Source of the DNA: Litorivivens sp041625575
GTDB lineage: Bacteria; Pseudomonadota; Gammaproteobacteria; Pseudomonadales; Spongiibacteraceae
Assembly: GCA_041625575.1 (NCBI GenBank)
Contig: JBFJTG010000010.1
Span: forward strand, 1-54,661
Direction of reading: 5' to 3'
DNA: 54,661 bases
The notes under the pieces are model-generated. The model worked only from the letters and a program-made list of their open reading frames with translations, did no database searches and was not told the origin of the DNA. Shown here piece by piece: positions 34,401 to 43,180 of this stretch. The stretch's first letter is position 1. Every line of letters starts with the position of its first letter. The translations under genes and the position numbers were made by a program.

Positions 34401-35388
34401 CCTTGGGTTTTGAACCTTTGCCAACCGCACCTTCGTCGCGGATTTCTCCACCGGAACCTGTGCCAGCACCGGAAAAGGGTGCTATAGCGGTTGGGTGATT
34501 ATGGGTTTCCACCTTCATGAGCAGGTGAATTGGCTCTTGATGAAAATGGTATTCGCCGCTAGTTGCCTCGGGGTAAAAACGCCCGGCTTCTGATCCAACC
34601 ACAACAGCAGCGTTGTCGGAATAGGCACTCAGCACATTTTCGCCGCCGAGTGCGTAGGTGTTTTTAATCATCTTGAAGAGCGAGTGTTCCTGCTCCTCGC
34701 CGTCGATTGTCCAGCTGGCATTAAAAATCTTGTGGCGGCAATGCTCGGAATTCGCCTGGGCAAACATCATCAGCTCGACGTCAGTCGGATCTCGTTGCAG
34801 GCGCTGAAATGCATCGTGGAGATAGTCGATCTCATCCTCGGCCAGGGCCAGACCGAGCGTCGTATTGGCCGCCACGAGTGCCTCGCGGCCCTTTGCCAAT
34901 ACCGGCACCGAAGACAGTGGTGCGGGTGCCTGCTCCGAAAACAGGGCTTCGGCGGCCTCGACGGATTCAAGCACCACCTCGACCATGCGGTCGTGCAATA
35001 AATCGCGAATCGCCTGTAGCCGGGCTGCGTCGACCTGACTATCCAGCGCCAGCTGGTAGCTTATGCCGCGCTCCAACCGCTGTACCTTGCGCAAACCGGC
35101 ATTGTGGGCAATATCGGTTGCTTTACTCGACCAGGGCGAAATAGTGCCGAAGCGGGGTACGACGACAAAATTGACGCCCGTGGCTAACTCCTGATCCAGC
35201 GCCGGACCGTATTCAAGCAGGCTACCCAGCACGGCCATCTCGGCATCGCTCAGAGCGTCGGAAAGCTTGGCAAAATGAACAAATTCGGCCCTCAGGCCGC
35301 GCAGAGACGGTGTTATCTCGTGCAGAGCCGTTTTTAGTTTTTCCAGGCGGAAATCCGATAAGGCGGGTGGTCCGGAAAGAATTAGCAT
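31498..35388 (-). CDS. purL: Phosphoribosylformylglycinamidine synthase
   Basis: PurL (large, fused type) converts FGAR, glutamine and ATP to FGAM in purine synthesis. At 1296 residues it matches the E. coli enzyme. It has an N-terminal PurS-like domain, FGAM synthase halves with VETHNHPTAIAPFSGAGTG and the AIR-synthase-like DVGAGGLSNAFPELV, and a C-terminal class I glutamine amidotransferase with Cys in GVCNGCQMMSN and the His/Glu pair in PHPERVFR. It is a single-gene unit divergent from mltF. No PurR-like operator was recognised in the 196-base intergenic region. Confidence 0.98.
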   Translation of the reverse strand: MLILSGPPALSDFRLEKLKTALHEITPSLRGLRAEFVHFAKLSDALSDAEMAVLGSLLEYGPALDQELATGVNFVVVPRFGTISPWSSKATDIAHNAGLRKVQRLERGISYQLALDSQVDAARLQAIRDLLHDRMVEVVLESVEAAEALFSEQAPAPLSSVPVLAKGREALVAANTTLGLALAEDEIDYLHDAFQRLQRDPTDVELMMFAQANSEHCRHKIFNASWTIDGEEQEHSLFKMIKNTYALGGENVLSAYSDNAAVVVGSEAGRFYPEATSGEYHFHQEPIHLLMKVETHNHPTAIAPFSGAGTGSGGEIRDEGAVGKGSKPKVGLTGFSVSNLQLPGALQPWEADYGKPDRIVSALDIMLEGPIGGAAFNNEFGRPNICGYFRSYEETVQGPSGLERRGYHKPIMIAGGYGNIKAEHIDKPPFSAGCKLVVLGGPAMLIGLGGGAASSMSSGSSSEDLDFASVQRQNPEIERRCQEVIDRCWSRGEANPIAFIHDVGAGGLSNAFPELVKDGGTGGNFNIRKVPNAEPGMSPLEIWCNESQERYVMAIRPENMPEFAAICERERCPYAVVGEATSEQHLRLGDTHFDNKPVDLPMSVLFGKAPKMHREITRLDYEKSALELEGLDLEEAAERLLRLPTIASKQFLITIGDRSVTGQVHRDQMVGPWQIPVADCAVTTVAYDSNAGEAMAMGERTPMALIDAPASARMAVAEAITNIASTRIGQLSDIKLSANWMCAAGHPGEDERLYAAVKAVGLELCPALGITIPVGKDSMSMRTAWSEQGEQKSVTAPMSLVITAFSPVLDVRKSITPQLQALDEDTCLLLIDLGNGKNRLGASCLAQVYNQIGDEAADLDQPEQLAGFFRAMQSLLESESIVAYHDRSDGGLFVTLAEMAFAGHCGLDADLSALEGPSHAVLFSEEPGAVLQVKRTDLSAVKACFDEQGLGECLLEIGVPVAGDSIKIRRHAEVLFNKPRTYCQRLWAQTSYAIQSLRDNAECAQQEYDTILADDPGLSTNLSFDVNEDIAAPYINTGSRPRIAILREQGVNGQMEMAAAFDRAGFTAVDVHMSDILTGRISLADYKGLAACGGFSYGDVLGAGEGWAKTILFNNQARDEFEGFFQRGDSFSLGVCNGCQMMSNLRDLIPGASHWPRFVRNRSEQFEARFSMVEVTESPSILMAGMAGTQMPVAVAHGEGRAEFRDQAHLEECLNNGTLALRFVDNSLQPTEVYPANPNGSPAGITGLSSKDGRVTIMMPHPERVFRTVSNSWHPAQWGEDSGWMRLFRNARVWLE

Positions 35389-35584
35389 GCAGCAGGTGCG
35401 CCTTTTGAGTCAGCCTAATTGAAGCGCGCTATTGTAATCGATTTAGCGTCGAGTTTTTAACTTCTATGTGCCCGCTTGGGCCCCTTTTCCCACTAAAGTG
35501 CGGCTTCGGCCACCCTGAAAAGGAGAGCTGGCGTGTTTGGGGGGGCTGGCGCTAGAATGACGACCTAAAGATTCTGGACTGCCT
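35389..35584. promoter_or_regulatory. Divergent region between purL and mltF
   Basis: This 196-base region must drive purL (minus) and mltF (plus). For mltF a -10 TAGAAT lies at 35553-35558, about 27 bases before its GTG. A short hairpin with a C(TTCG)G tetraloop lies near 35498-35513. No clear -35 or known operator could be assigned. Confidence 0.4.
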
Positions 35585-37018
35585 GTGCCAACAAAAACCA
35601 AGATTCTAACCGCGGCAAGCCTGCTACTTGCCGCACTGCTACTGACTGCCTGTGAGGAGCAGGACAGTTTGGCGCGTATACGCAGTGAGGGAAGCCTCAA
35701 GATAGTGACCCGGAACGGTCCTACCACCTACTACGAAAATCGGGGTTCCGGCACAGGCTTCGAATACGTTCTGGCTAAAATGTTTGCCAAGCATCTGGAT
35801 GTAGAACTGAAGGTCATACCGGTCTATGGCATAGACGAGCTTTTTATACACCTGGAAAAGGGCCGGGCCGATATAGCCGCCGCCAGCCTTACTCCCTCTC
35901 CCGAGCGCAGCAGAACATTCGAGTTCGGCCCAACCTATATGAAGGTACGCCAATTTGTCATATACCGACGCGGTATAGCCTTTGCAGACACGGCCGAAGA
36001 CCTGATCGGCAAACGACTGCGGGTTATGAACAATAGCAGTCAGGAAGAAACGCTGATTGCACTGCAGGAAGAACACCCCGAGCTTAGCTGGGACGCCCCC
36101 CCTAAACTCGAAACAACCGACCTACTGGAACAGCTCGAAAATGGTGAAATCGACTTTACGGTTATCGATTCTAACGAGTACATCACCAACAAGGGATTTT
36201 ACCCCCAGCTGCGCGTGGCATTTAGCATCGGTGAACCCGGCGCACTGGCCTGGGCACTAAGCAATAAGTACGACAACACACGACTGATGGCCGAGCTGGA
36301 CAAATTCTTCAAAAAGCTGCGCCAAAGCGGCGAATTGGCGAGCCTGGTCGAGCGCTTCTATGGGCACAACGAAAGCAATACCCAAATCAATTCCCAAACC
36401 TTCGTCCAAAACGTCGAAAGCCGGCTGCCGGAATATAAGGATTTGATAGAAGAGGTCGCGCTGGAATATCAGATCGACTGGCGCCTATTGGCGGCAATCA
36501 GCTATCAGGAGTCCTACTGGAATCCCCGCGCGGTTTCACCCACCGGCGTAAAAGGCATGATGATGTTGACCCGTAATACTGCCAAGGAAATGGGCGTGTC
36601 CTACCGTTTTGACGCGCGACAAAGCCTGCGCGGAGGAGCCCGGTACTTCAAGAGAATGTACCAGCTCATGCCGGACGAGATCACCGAGCCTGACCGCAGT
36701 TGGTTCGCGTTAGCCGCCTATAATATCGGTCGGGGCCATCTGGAAGACGCACGTGTCCTCACGGAACAGCTAGGTGGCAACCCGAACCAATGGAAAGACG
36801 TAAAAGAAAGGTTACCCTTATTGAGACAACGCAAATATTTTAGCAAAACGCGTTACGGATTTGCCCGTGGCGACGAAGCCGTCCATTACGTACAAAATAT
36901 TCGCCACTACTACAGCCTGCTCACGTGGACCGAAATCAGCAAAGTCCGGGTACCACCACCGAAGGTTGCCCAAGACCTCCTTCCGCCCGCGCTAGCGCCT
37001 TTCTACAAAGCCTTATAG
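35585..37018 (+). CDS. mltF: Membrane-bound lytic murein transglycosylase F
   Basis: MltF cleaves peptidoglycan glycan strands at the outer membrane, forming 1,6-anhydromuramyl ends. The 477-residue protein begins with a lipoprotein signal (LLLTAC, lipid-modified Cys23). A solute-binding (SBP_bac_3) module spans about 30-265 and acts as the regulatory domain of this family, and an SLT domain follows. The catalytic glutamate is Glu309 in AISYQESYWNPRAVSPTG, then GMMMLTRNTA, LAAYNIGRGH and the GFARGDEAVHYV motif. GTG 35585 is the start; it ends in TAG. The recycling enzyme mupP elsewhere in the window acts on the same cell-wall material. Confidence 0.95.
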   Translation: MPTKTKILTAASLLLAALLLTACEEQDSLARIRSEGSLKIVTRNGPTTYYENRGSGTGFEYVLAKMFAKHLDVELKVIPVYGIDELFIHLEKGRADIAAASLTPSPERSRTFEFGPTYMKVRQFVIYRRGIAFADTAEDLIGKRLRVMNNSSQEETLIALQEEHPELSWDAPPKLETTDLLEQLENGEIDFTVIDSNEYITNKGFYPQLRVAFSIGEPGALAWALSNKYDNTRLMAELDKFFKKLRQSGELASLVERFYGHNESNTQINSQTFVQNVESRLPEYKDLIEEVALEYQIDWRLLAAISYQESYWNPRAVSPTGVKGMMMLTRNTAKEMGVSYRFDARQSLRGGARYFKRMYQLMPDEITEPDRSWFALAAYNIGRGHLEDARVLTEQLGGNPNQWKDVKERLPLLRQRKYFSKTRYGFARGDEAVHYVQNIRHYYSLLTWTEISKVRVPPPKVAQDLLPPALAPFYKAL

Positions 37019-37045
37019 CGAAGAGGCGCGCTCGGTGGAAATTGT

Positions 37046-37510
37046 CTACTTGCGCTGTCGTTTGCGGGCAAAAAAATCGCCCATCAGGCGTCCACACTCT
37101 TCAGCCAGCACCCCGCCCTTCACGTCAATTCGATGATTGAAAAATTCCTGTGAAAGCAGAGCCATCTGGCTTTCAACCACACCTGCGCGCGGCTCCTGTG
37201 CGCCGTAAACCAAACGCCCGACGCGGGCATGCATAAGCGAACCCGCGCACATGGAGCAGGGTTCAACGGTGACATATAGGGTGGTATTGGGCAGCCGGTA
37301 ATTATTCATGCGTTTCGCAGCGGCTCTGAGAGCGACGACTTCTGCGTGCGCTGTAGGATCACAGCTACTGATAGGCTGGTTAAAGCCCTCGCCAATGACC
37401 TCGCCTTCGCGCACCAGCACTGCACCAACTGGCACTTCGCCCTGCTGCTCGGCCTGTGCCGCCAATTGCATGGCATGGCGCATCCATTGTTCATCTTCGA
37501 TCGGATTCAT
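37046..37510 (-). CDS. tadA: tRNA-specific adenosine deaminase
   Basis: TadA converts A34 to inosine in the anticodon of tRNA-Arg(ACG). The 154-residue protein has the zinc/catalytic motif HAE (His55, Glu57) and PCSMC (Cys85, Cys88), plus VPVGAVLV and the family's NYRLPNTTLYVT. ATG 37510. It is convergent with mltF across 27 bases and lies downstream of the methyltransferase gene on the same strand. Confidence 0.96.
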   Translation of the reverse strand: MNPIEDEQWMRHAMQLAAQAEQQGEVPVGAVLVREGEVIGEGFNQPISSCDPTAHAEVVALRAAAKRMNNYRLPNTTLYVTVEPCSMCAGSLMHARVGRLVYGAQEPRAGVVESQMALLSQEFFNHRIDVKGGVLAEECGRLMGDFFARKRQRK

Positions 37511-37557
37511 CGTGTGTCGCTAAATGCTGAAGGTGGATATTGCGGCCTCATCCGGCA

Positions 37558-38385
37558 TCAAAAATACTCTTCTATATTTTTGCGCTGACGGCGATTCGAG
37601 CGTTTGATTGCAAGCTTGCCCAGTATCTTCGCAATACGCTTCGAGCCCGGCATGCTTCCACTTGAAAATAATCGCTTGCGGGTTTTCTGATAATTTCCAA
37701 CGATTTCATCATCCTCGATTCTGAAATCCAGCGCCCCGACGTCTTGTCCACCGTTATCGGTAATCTCGGACTTTAACGCGAGCGCCTTCCTGTTTATCTC
37801 AAACACCACAAAAGACTCAAAAAAGCGGACCGCCCAAACTCGCTGCTCCGATGGTTTACGCGCAAATCGCGAAAAACGGAAATTGATTTTATCGACGATA
37901 CGCTTGCTATATTCAATGAAGGAAAAATTTCGCGGTCCGAACCGGTTCATATAGGAGGTATGGGTATCCTCCACTACTAATATTCCACCATCGCGAATTA
38001 TGGGCAGCAGGCACTCCGTTGTAATAATTTGTTGCTCGTAGGTATGGCCGCCGTCATCAAGGACAATATCGGCCGACCCGACTTTGCTTGCGAACTCTGC
38101 CCAGAATTTTTTGTCACTCTGACTACCAATGTATATTTCAAAACCCTCGTCTTGCCAGCGCAAGGCATCCGGATTGAGATCAACGCCAATAATGCGCGCT
38201 TGCGGCCCGAAGAATTCCCGCCACATAAACAGGGAACCGCCGCCGAGCACTCCGATTTCAACAAAAGTAATCTCTTTGCCGATATAGGGCGAAAACAGCT
38301 CATCATAAACATCGAAGTAGGTAGAATGTTTGAGGCTTCGATAGGGACTTTTTTTATAGGCTTTATAGCTCTTCGAATCGTTCAC
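37558..38385 (-). CDS. SAM-dependent methyltransferase, sugar O-methyltransferase-like
   Basis: The 275-residue protein has a class I methyltransferase fold signature: TFVEIGVLGGGSLFMW (motif I), IIGVDLNPDALRW and the metal-type acidic segment ADIVLDDGGHTYEQQ followed by GGILVVEDTHTSY. This resembles the Methyltransf_24/cephalosporin-hydroxylase-like and MycE-type sugar O-methyltransferases that act on deoxysugars or polysaccharides. The C-terminus is very basic. Hand counts of sample lines give about 37-50% GC, well below flanking guaB and purL, and it interrupts an otherwise conserved tadA-guaA neighbourhood, so it is probably acquired. GTG 38385 start with a weak SD. Substrate unknown. Confidence 0.75.
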   Translation of the reverse strand: MNDSKSYKAYKKSPYRSLKHSTYFDVYDELFSPYIGKEITFVEIGVLGGGSLFMWREFFGPQARIIGVDLNPDALRWQDEGFEIYIGSQSDKKFWAEFASKVGSADIVLDDGGHTYEQQIITTECLLPIIRDGGILVVEDTHTSYMNRFGPRNFSFIEYSKRIVDKINFRFSRFARKPSEQRVWAVRFFESFVVFEINRKALALKSEITDNGGQDVGALDFRIEDDEIVGNYQKTRKRLFSSGSMPGSKRIAKILGKLAIKRSNRRQRKNIEEYF

Positions 38386-38535
38386 TGACTGCTCGCTAAC
38401 CGTTCAGATATCCGGAGTATCTCACACAATTAGCAACAGGGTAGACCGCATCTTTAACGTTTTTCACCCCCCGTCAAGGCAGCGTATGACTGATTACCGA
38501 GCGTGACGCAGTGCCTCCCGGCCCGCGCTCAGGGT

Positions 38536-40107
38536 TTACTCCCACTCAATCGTAGCGGGAGGTTTGCTCGACACATCATAGGTCACACGCGACACACCGG
38601 ATATCTCATTGATAATGCGATTCGAGACCGTTTCGAGCAATTCATAGGGCAAGTGAGCCCAGCGGGCCGTCATAAAATCGATGGTTTCTACCGCGCGCAG
38701 CGCAATCACATATTCGTAGCGACGCTGGTCGCCGACAACACCCACAGATTTTACGGGCAGAAAGACAGCGAAGGCCTGACTGGTCTTTTGGTACCAATCG
38801 GCTTTATGCAATTCTTCGATAAAGATAGCATCGGCTTCGCGCAGAATATCGGCATATTCTTTTTTCACTTCTCCGAGTATTCGCACACCTAAGCCGGGGC
38901 CAGGGAAGGGATGGCGGTATACCATGTCGTAGGGTAAACCGAGTTCAAGCCCGATTTTCCGAACTTCGTCCTTGAACAGTTCGCGTAAGGGCTCAACCAG
39001 ATCCATGCGCATATCATCTGGCAAGCCACCCACATTGTGATGCGATTTAATCACATGGGCCTTACCCGTCTTCGCGGCGGCTGACTCGATCACGTCAGGG
39101 TAGATCGTACCCTGCGCAAGGAAATTTACGTCTTTAAGCTTTTCGGCTTCTTCGTCGAATATTTCAATAAAGGAATTACCGATAATTTTTCGTTTTTGCT
39201 CCGGGTCACTGACACCGACAAGACGCGAAAGAAATTTGTCAGCGGCATCGGCGCGAATTACATTGACGCCCATATTATCGGCGAACATTTTCATGACTTG
39301 GTCGCCTTCGGCCTTGCGCAACAGCCCATTGTCGACGAAAACACAGGTCAATTGCTTACCGATAGCGCGATGCAGCAATGCGGCAACGACCGAACTATCC
39401 ACCCCACCTGACAGTCCCAATAAGACCTTGCCGCTGCCTACCTGCTTCTGAACACGCTCAACCGCATCGCTGATAATGTTTTCCGCCGTCCACAATGCTT
39501 CGCAGCCACAGATATTCAGAAGGAAATGTTCAAAGATACGCTTGCCCTGCAGGGTATGGGTCACTTCAGGGTGAAACTGCACACCATAAAAACCCCGGCT
39601 TTCATCCATCATACCGGCAATCGGGCACGATGCAGTTTCTGCCATGACCTCAAAACCCGAAGGCATTTGTACAACCTTGTCGCCGTGACTCATCCAGACA
39701 TCCAGCTGCGCACGGCCGTCGCTCAGGTGATCCGCTATATCGGCCAGCAAACGCCCCGCTTTGGCAACGCCAACACGGGCGTAGTCGAACTCGCGGATGT
39801 TTGAGCCTTCCACTTTTCCGCCAAGTTGCTCGGCCATGGTCTGCATGCCGTAGCAAATACCCAGCACGGGCACACCCAAGTCAAATACCAGCTGCGGTGC
39901 GCGTGGCGATTGCCCTTCAGTGACCGACTCGGGCCCGCCCGCCAAAATAATGCCTTTCGCGTTAAAGGCACGAATATCGTCTTCAGGCATGTCAAATGCG
40001 TGAATTTCGCAATATACGCCAATCTCACGCACGCGCCGGGCTATCAACTGAGTGTACTGTGAGCCGAAATCTAGAACGAGAATACGGTGAGAGTGGATAT
40101 TTTGCAT
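38536..40107 (-). CDS. guaA: GMP synthase (glutamine-hydrolysing)
   Basis: GuaA aminates XMP to GMP. The 523-residue protein opens MQNIHSHRILVLDFGSQYTQ and has the amidotransferase nucleophile in GICYGMQTMAEQ, VQFHPEVTHT, the PP-loop LGLSGGVDSSVVA and the C-terminal dimerisation/XMP segment RYEYVIALRAVETIDFMTA. ATG 40107 is the start; a TTG further upstream would fall in the T-rich tail of the intercistronic hairpin. guaB lies upstream on the same strand with 146 bases between, so the guaBA order is kept with a possible attenuator. Confidence 0.97.
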   Translation of the reverse strand: MQNIHSHRILVLDFGSQYTQLIARRVREIGVYCEIHAFDMPEDDIRAFNAKGIILAGGPESVTEGQSPRAPQLVFDLGVPVLGICYGMQTMAEQLGGKVEGSNIREFDYARVGVAKAGRLLADIADHLSDGRAQLDVWMSHGDKVVQMPSGFEVMAETASCPIAGMMDESRGFYGVQFHPEVTHTLQGKRIFEHFLLNICGCEALWTAENIISDAVERVQKQVGSGKVLLGLSGGVDSSVVAALLHRAIGKQLTCVFVDNGLLRKAEGDQVMKMFADNMGVNVIRADAADKFLSRLVGVSDPEQKRKIIGNSFIEIFDEEAEKLKDVNFLAQGTIYPDVIESAAAKTGKAHVIKSHHNVGGLPDDMRMDLVEPLRELFKDEVRKIGLELGLPYDMVYRHPFPGPGLGVRILGEVKKEYADILREADAIFIEELHKADWYQKTSQAFAVFLPVKSVGVVGDQRRYEYVIALRAVETIDFMTARWAHLPYELLETVSNRIINEISGVSRVTYDVSSKPPATIEWE

Positions 40108-40131
40108 GATGCTGTCTCTGTTTAAATACAA

Positions 40132-40151
40132 ACGGGGCGTTGCGGCCCCGT
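40132..40151 (-). terminator. Intercistronic terminator-like hairpin between guaB and guaA
   Basis: Arms ACGGGGC and GCCCCGT (40151-40145 and 40138-40132) enclose a 6-base loop, and on the minus strand the stem is followed by TTGTATTTAAA. GC-rich stem plus T-rich tail fits an intrinsic terminator or attenuator. It lies after guaB and 24 bases before the guaA ATG, so it could lower guaA expression relative to guaB. Confidence 0.6.
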
Positions 40152-40253
40152 GTGTTCTAGCGTGTCGAGTGCTTGTCCGACTTGTATTACGCGGTTGGGC
40201 ACCTACTGTGTGGCGTCGCTTGTCTGGCGACTTCAGGCCAAGCCTGGGCCTAA

Positions 40254-41723
40254 TCAGCCCCGAGGATAATTCGGCGCTTCCTTGGTAATGCTCACGTCGT
40301 GCACGTGACTTTCGTTCATACCGGCAGAAGTAACACGCGTGAATTCCGGCTTGGTGCGCATCGTGTCTATATCGATACTGCCGGTGTAGCCCATTGCTGA
40401 ACGCAATCCGCCCATCAATTGGTGAACAATCGCTGACAGGGTGCCTTTGTAAGGCACGCGCCCCTCGATACCTTCCGGTACCAGCTTCTCCACGCCTTCA
40501 TCTGCGCTTTGGAAATAACGGTCGCTGGACCCCTGGGTTTGAGACATGGCCCCCATAGAGCCCATACCACGATAGGATTTGTAGGTGCGCCCCTGGTAGA
40601 GCTCAACCTCGCCCGGCGCCTCGTCAGTACCGGCAAACATGGATCCCATCATGACCGAATGTGCGCCGGCCGCGATGGCTTTGGAGATATCACCGGAAAA
40701 GCGGATACCACCATCGGCAATGACCGGTACATCCGTGCCTTTGAGCGCTGATACCACATTGGCAATGGCCGAAATTTGCGGCACACCAATACCCGTAACG
40801 ATACGAGTAGTACAAATAGATCCGGGGCCAATGCCGACTTTAACCACATCGGCACCTGCTTCAAGCAAGGCTTTGGCAGCTTCAGCCGTCGCGATATTAC
40901 CGCCGATGACATCGATGTGAGGGTACTGCTTCTTAATCAGCGCCACGCGTTGCAGGACATTGCGCGAATGACCGTGGGCCGTATCGACAACCAAGACGTC
41001 CACACCAGCCGCGACCAAGGCCGCCACCCTATCGTCAGTGTCGGCACTGGTGCCTACCGATGCTCCAACCCGCAGTTGACCCGAGCTATCCTTGCAGGCA
41101 AAGGGATAGGTCTGTGCGTTATTCATATCCTTGACGGTAATCATGCCGCACAGCTGAAAGCGGTCATTAACGACCAGCACTTTTTCGAGGCGATTTCGGT
41201 GCAAAAGCTCACGCACCAAGGCCATGTCGGCACCTTCGGGAACGGTGACCAGCTTCTCTTTGGGCGTCATGATCAAGGAGACCGGTTTGGAAGCGTCTTC
41301 CTCAAAACGCACATCGCGACTGGTGACAATGCCTACCAGCTCACCCTTGTCCATAACGGGAAGACCCGAAATGCGGTTTTTACGGCGCATCTCGATTAGA
41401 TCACCCAGCGTAGCGTCAGCACTGATCGTAATAGGATCTTTGACTACACCGCTTTCATGCTTTTTGACGGCGTGGACTTCGGCAGCTTGCTGCTCAATAC
41501 TCATGCTTTTGTGGACAATACCAATGCCGCCTTCCTGCGCCAGCGCAATAGCCAGGCGATTTTCGGTAACGGTATCCATCGCAGCGGATAACAGGGGGAT
41601 ATTCAGTTCAATATTGCGGCTTAGGCGGGTTTTCAGGCTGACGTCTTTAGCCGTCACCTCTGAGTAGCCTGGCAGCAGGAGGACATCGTCAAATGTCAGA
41701 GCTTCTTGTGCGATTCGCAACAT
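40254..41723 (-). CDS. guaB: IMP dehydrogenase
   Basis: GuaB oxidises IMP to XMP with NAD, the first committed step to GMP. The 489-residue protein starts LTFDDVLLLPGYSEV, has a CBS pair inserted at about 95-205 (DPITISADATLGDL and VPEGADMALVREL regions) and the catalytic cysteine loop GPGSICTTRIVTGIG. The flap contains RYFQ, in place after GAMSQTQGSSD. The promoter candidate at 41776-41803 is the best-formed in the window. guaA follows. Confidence 0.98.
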   Translation of the reverse strand: MLRIAQEALTFDDVLLLPGYSEVTAKDVSLKTRLSRNIELNIPLLSAAMDTVTENRLAIALAQEGGIGIVHKSMSIEQQAAEVHAVKKHESGVVKDPITISADATLGDLIEMRRKNRISGLPVMDKGELVGIVTSRDVRFEEDASKPVSLIMTPKEKLVTVPEGADMALVRELLHRNRLEKVLVVNDRFQLCGMITVKDMNNAQTYPFACKDSSGQLRVGASVGTSADTDDRVAALVAAGVDVLVVDTAHGHSRNVLQRVALIKKQYPHIDVIGGNIATAEAAKALLEAGADVVKVGIGPGSICTTRIVTGIGVPQISAIANVVSALKGTDVPVIADGGIRFSGDISKAIAAGAHSVMMGSMFAGTDEAPGEVELYQGRTYKSYRGMGSMGAMSQTQGSSDRYFQSADEGVEKLVPEGIEGRVPYKGTLSAIVHQLMGGLRSAMGYTGSIDIDTMRTKPEFTRVTSAGMNESHVHDVSITKEAPNYPRG

Positions 41724-41775
41724 ATCTTATTCCGGTGATCGCTAGTTAATCGGACAATTTTAATGGATGCACCCC

Positions 41776-41803
41776 ATTAGAGTAAACCGAAACTACAGAT
41801 CAA
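41776..41803 (-). promoter_or_regulatory. guaB promoter
   Basis: On the minus strand TTGATC (41803-41798) and TCTAAT (41781-41776) are separated by 16 bases, about 53 bases before the guaB ATG. Four of six and five of six bases match the sigma-70 consensus. It overlaps the region upstream of divergent xseA. Confidence 0.6.
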
Positions 41804-41839
41804 CTGTCGTATTTGCCCGCTCCCCGTTACAATTCGCCC

Positions 41840-43180
41840 ATGCAAACACCCTCTCCCAACGATATTTTGTCCGTAGGCCAGCTCAATAGGCTGGCGAAAC
41901 AATTACTCGAAGACTGCTTTTCACGAGTCACCGTTGTCGGCGAGCTATCCAATCTGGCGCGACCTAGCTCGGGGCACTGGTATTTCACGCTCAAGGACGA
42001 TCGCGCCCAAATTCGCTGCGCCATGTTTAAAGGTCGCAATTTCGCCGTAGGCTTCGAACCTCAAGCAGGGCAACAGGTTCAGATAAGCGGCAAAGTGAGC
42101 CTGTACGAAGGTCGCGGTGACTACCAGCTGATTGTCGACAGCATGCAAGCGGCAGGTTCCGGCGCACTGGCCATGGCCTTTGAACAGCTAAAACGCGAGC
42201 TTCAGGCGGCCGGATGGTTTGACCGCAAGCGCGCCCTGCCCTCGCCCATACGCCATATTGCCGTGATTACCTCGCCGACAGGCGCAGCGATAAGGGATGT
42301 GTTCTCCGTGTTTCAACGGCGCTGGCCCAGCATCCGATTAACCCTGATTCCCTCGCAAGTTCAAGGCAATACCGCCGCCAGCCAACTGGTAGCGGCCCTG
42401 AAATCGGCCAATTCGCTCACTGGCAAGGATAAACCCGATGTCATACTGCTAACACGCGGCGGCGGATCGCTCGAGGACCTCTGGCCATTTAATGAGCGCG
42501 TGGTCGCCGAAGCGGTATTCAAGAGCGACATTCCGGTCGTTAGCGCCGTCGGGCACGAGGTGGATTTCAGCATTTCCGATTTTGTCGCTGACCTGCGCGC
42601 GGCAACACCCTCGGCTGCAGCAGAGCTTTTGTGCCCGGATCAAGCCGAAGTGCTAGCCTACCTTACTGGCCTGCAATCAACCCTAAGCGCACAAATGGAA
42701 CGCGTTTTAAGCAAAAAACGCGAGCTACGCATCGCACTGCACAAGCGCTTGCGCAATCCCACGCAGTTACTGGCAGAACGCAGCCAGCGCGCTGACGAGC
42801 GCGAAATGCAGCTGCGCCGCAGCATGAATCTCCAGATAGAACGTAGCACAAGAACCTTAATAAACCTTCAACAGCGCCTACAGGCCGCCAGCCCCGAACG
42901 CAGACTGGCCGAGCAAAGCCGGCAATTGGTGGCGCTACAAAAGCGACTACCCCAGCTTATCCGGCGAGCTATTCGGGACAAGAAGCAGAAGGCCGAGTTC
43001 ATGACCGAATCGATGATACGACTCAGCCCGGATAGGGTGCTCCAACGCGGATACTCTATTGTGCTCAATGGCGATGGTCAGGCGGTAAAAAGCAGCGAAG
43101 CGCTCAAATCCGGGGACGTGGTGCAGATGCGCTTTGCCAAGGGGCGGGCACGCGCGACAGTGGATGCGCTCGAAAAGTAG
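41840..43180 (+). CDS. xseA: Exodeoxyribonuclease VII large subunit
   Basis: XseA is the catalytic large subunit of exonuclease VII, which degrades single-stranded DNA from both ends. The 446-residue protein has an N-terminal OB domain (LSVGQLNRLAKQLLED...VVGELSNLARPSSGHWYFTLKD), the nuclease core with VITSPTGAAIRDV, TRGGGSLEDLWPFNER and SAVGHEVDFSISDFVADLRA, and a long arginine- and glutamine-rich coiled coil from about 265 to 390 that binds XseB. ATG 41840 fits the family N-terminus; a TTG 27 bases upstream is unlikely. A -10-like TACAAT ends seven bases before the ATG, so the message may be leaderless. Confidence 0.96.
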   Translation: MQTPSPNDILSVGQLNRLAKQLLEDCFSRVTVVGELSNLARPSSGHWYFTLKDDRAQIRCAMFKGRNFAVGFEPQAGQQVQISGKVSLYEGRGDYQLIVDSMQAAGSGALAMAFEQLKRELQAAGWFDRKRALPSPIRHIAVITSPTGAAIRDVFSVFQRRWPSIRLTLIPSQVQGNTAASQLVAALKSANSLTGKDKPDVILLTRGGGSLEDLWPFNERVVAEAVFKSDIPVVSAVGHEVDFSISDFVADLRAATPSAAAELLCPDQAEVLAYLTGLQSTLSAQMERVLSKKRELRIALHKRLRNPTQLLAERSQRADEREMQLRRSMNLQIERSTRTLINLQQRLQAASPERRLAEQSRQLVALQKRLPQLIRRAIRDKKQKAEFMTESMIRLSPDRVLQRGYSIVLNGDGQAVKSSEALKSGDVVQMRFAKGRARATVDALEK

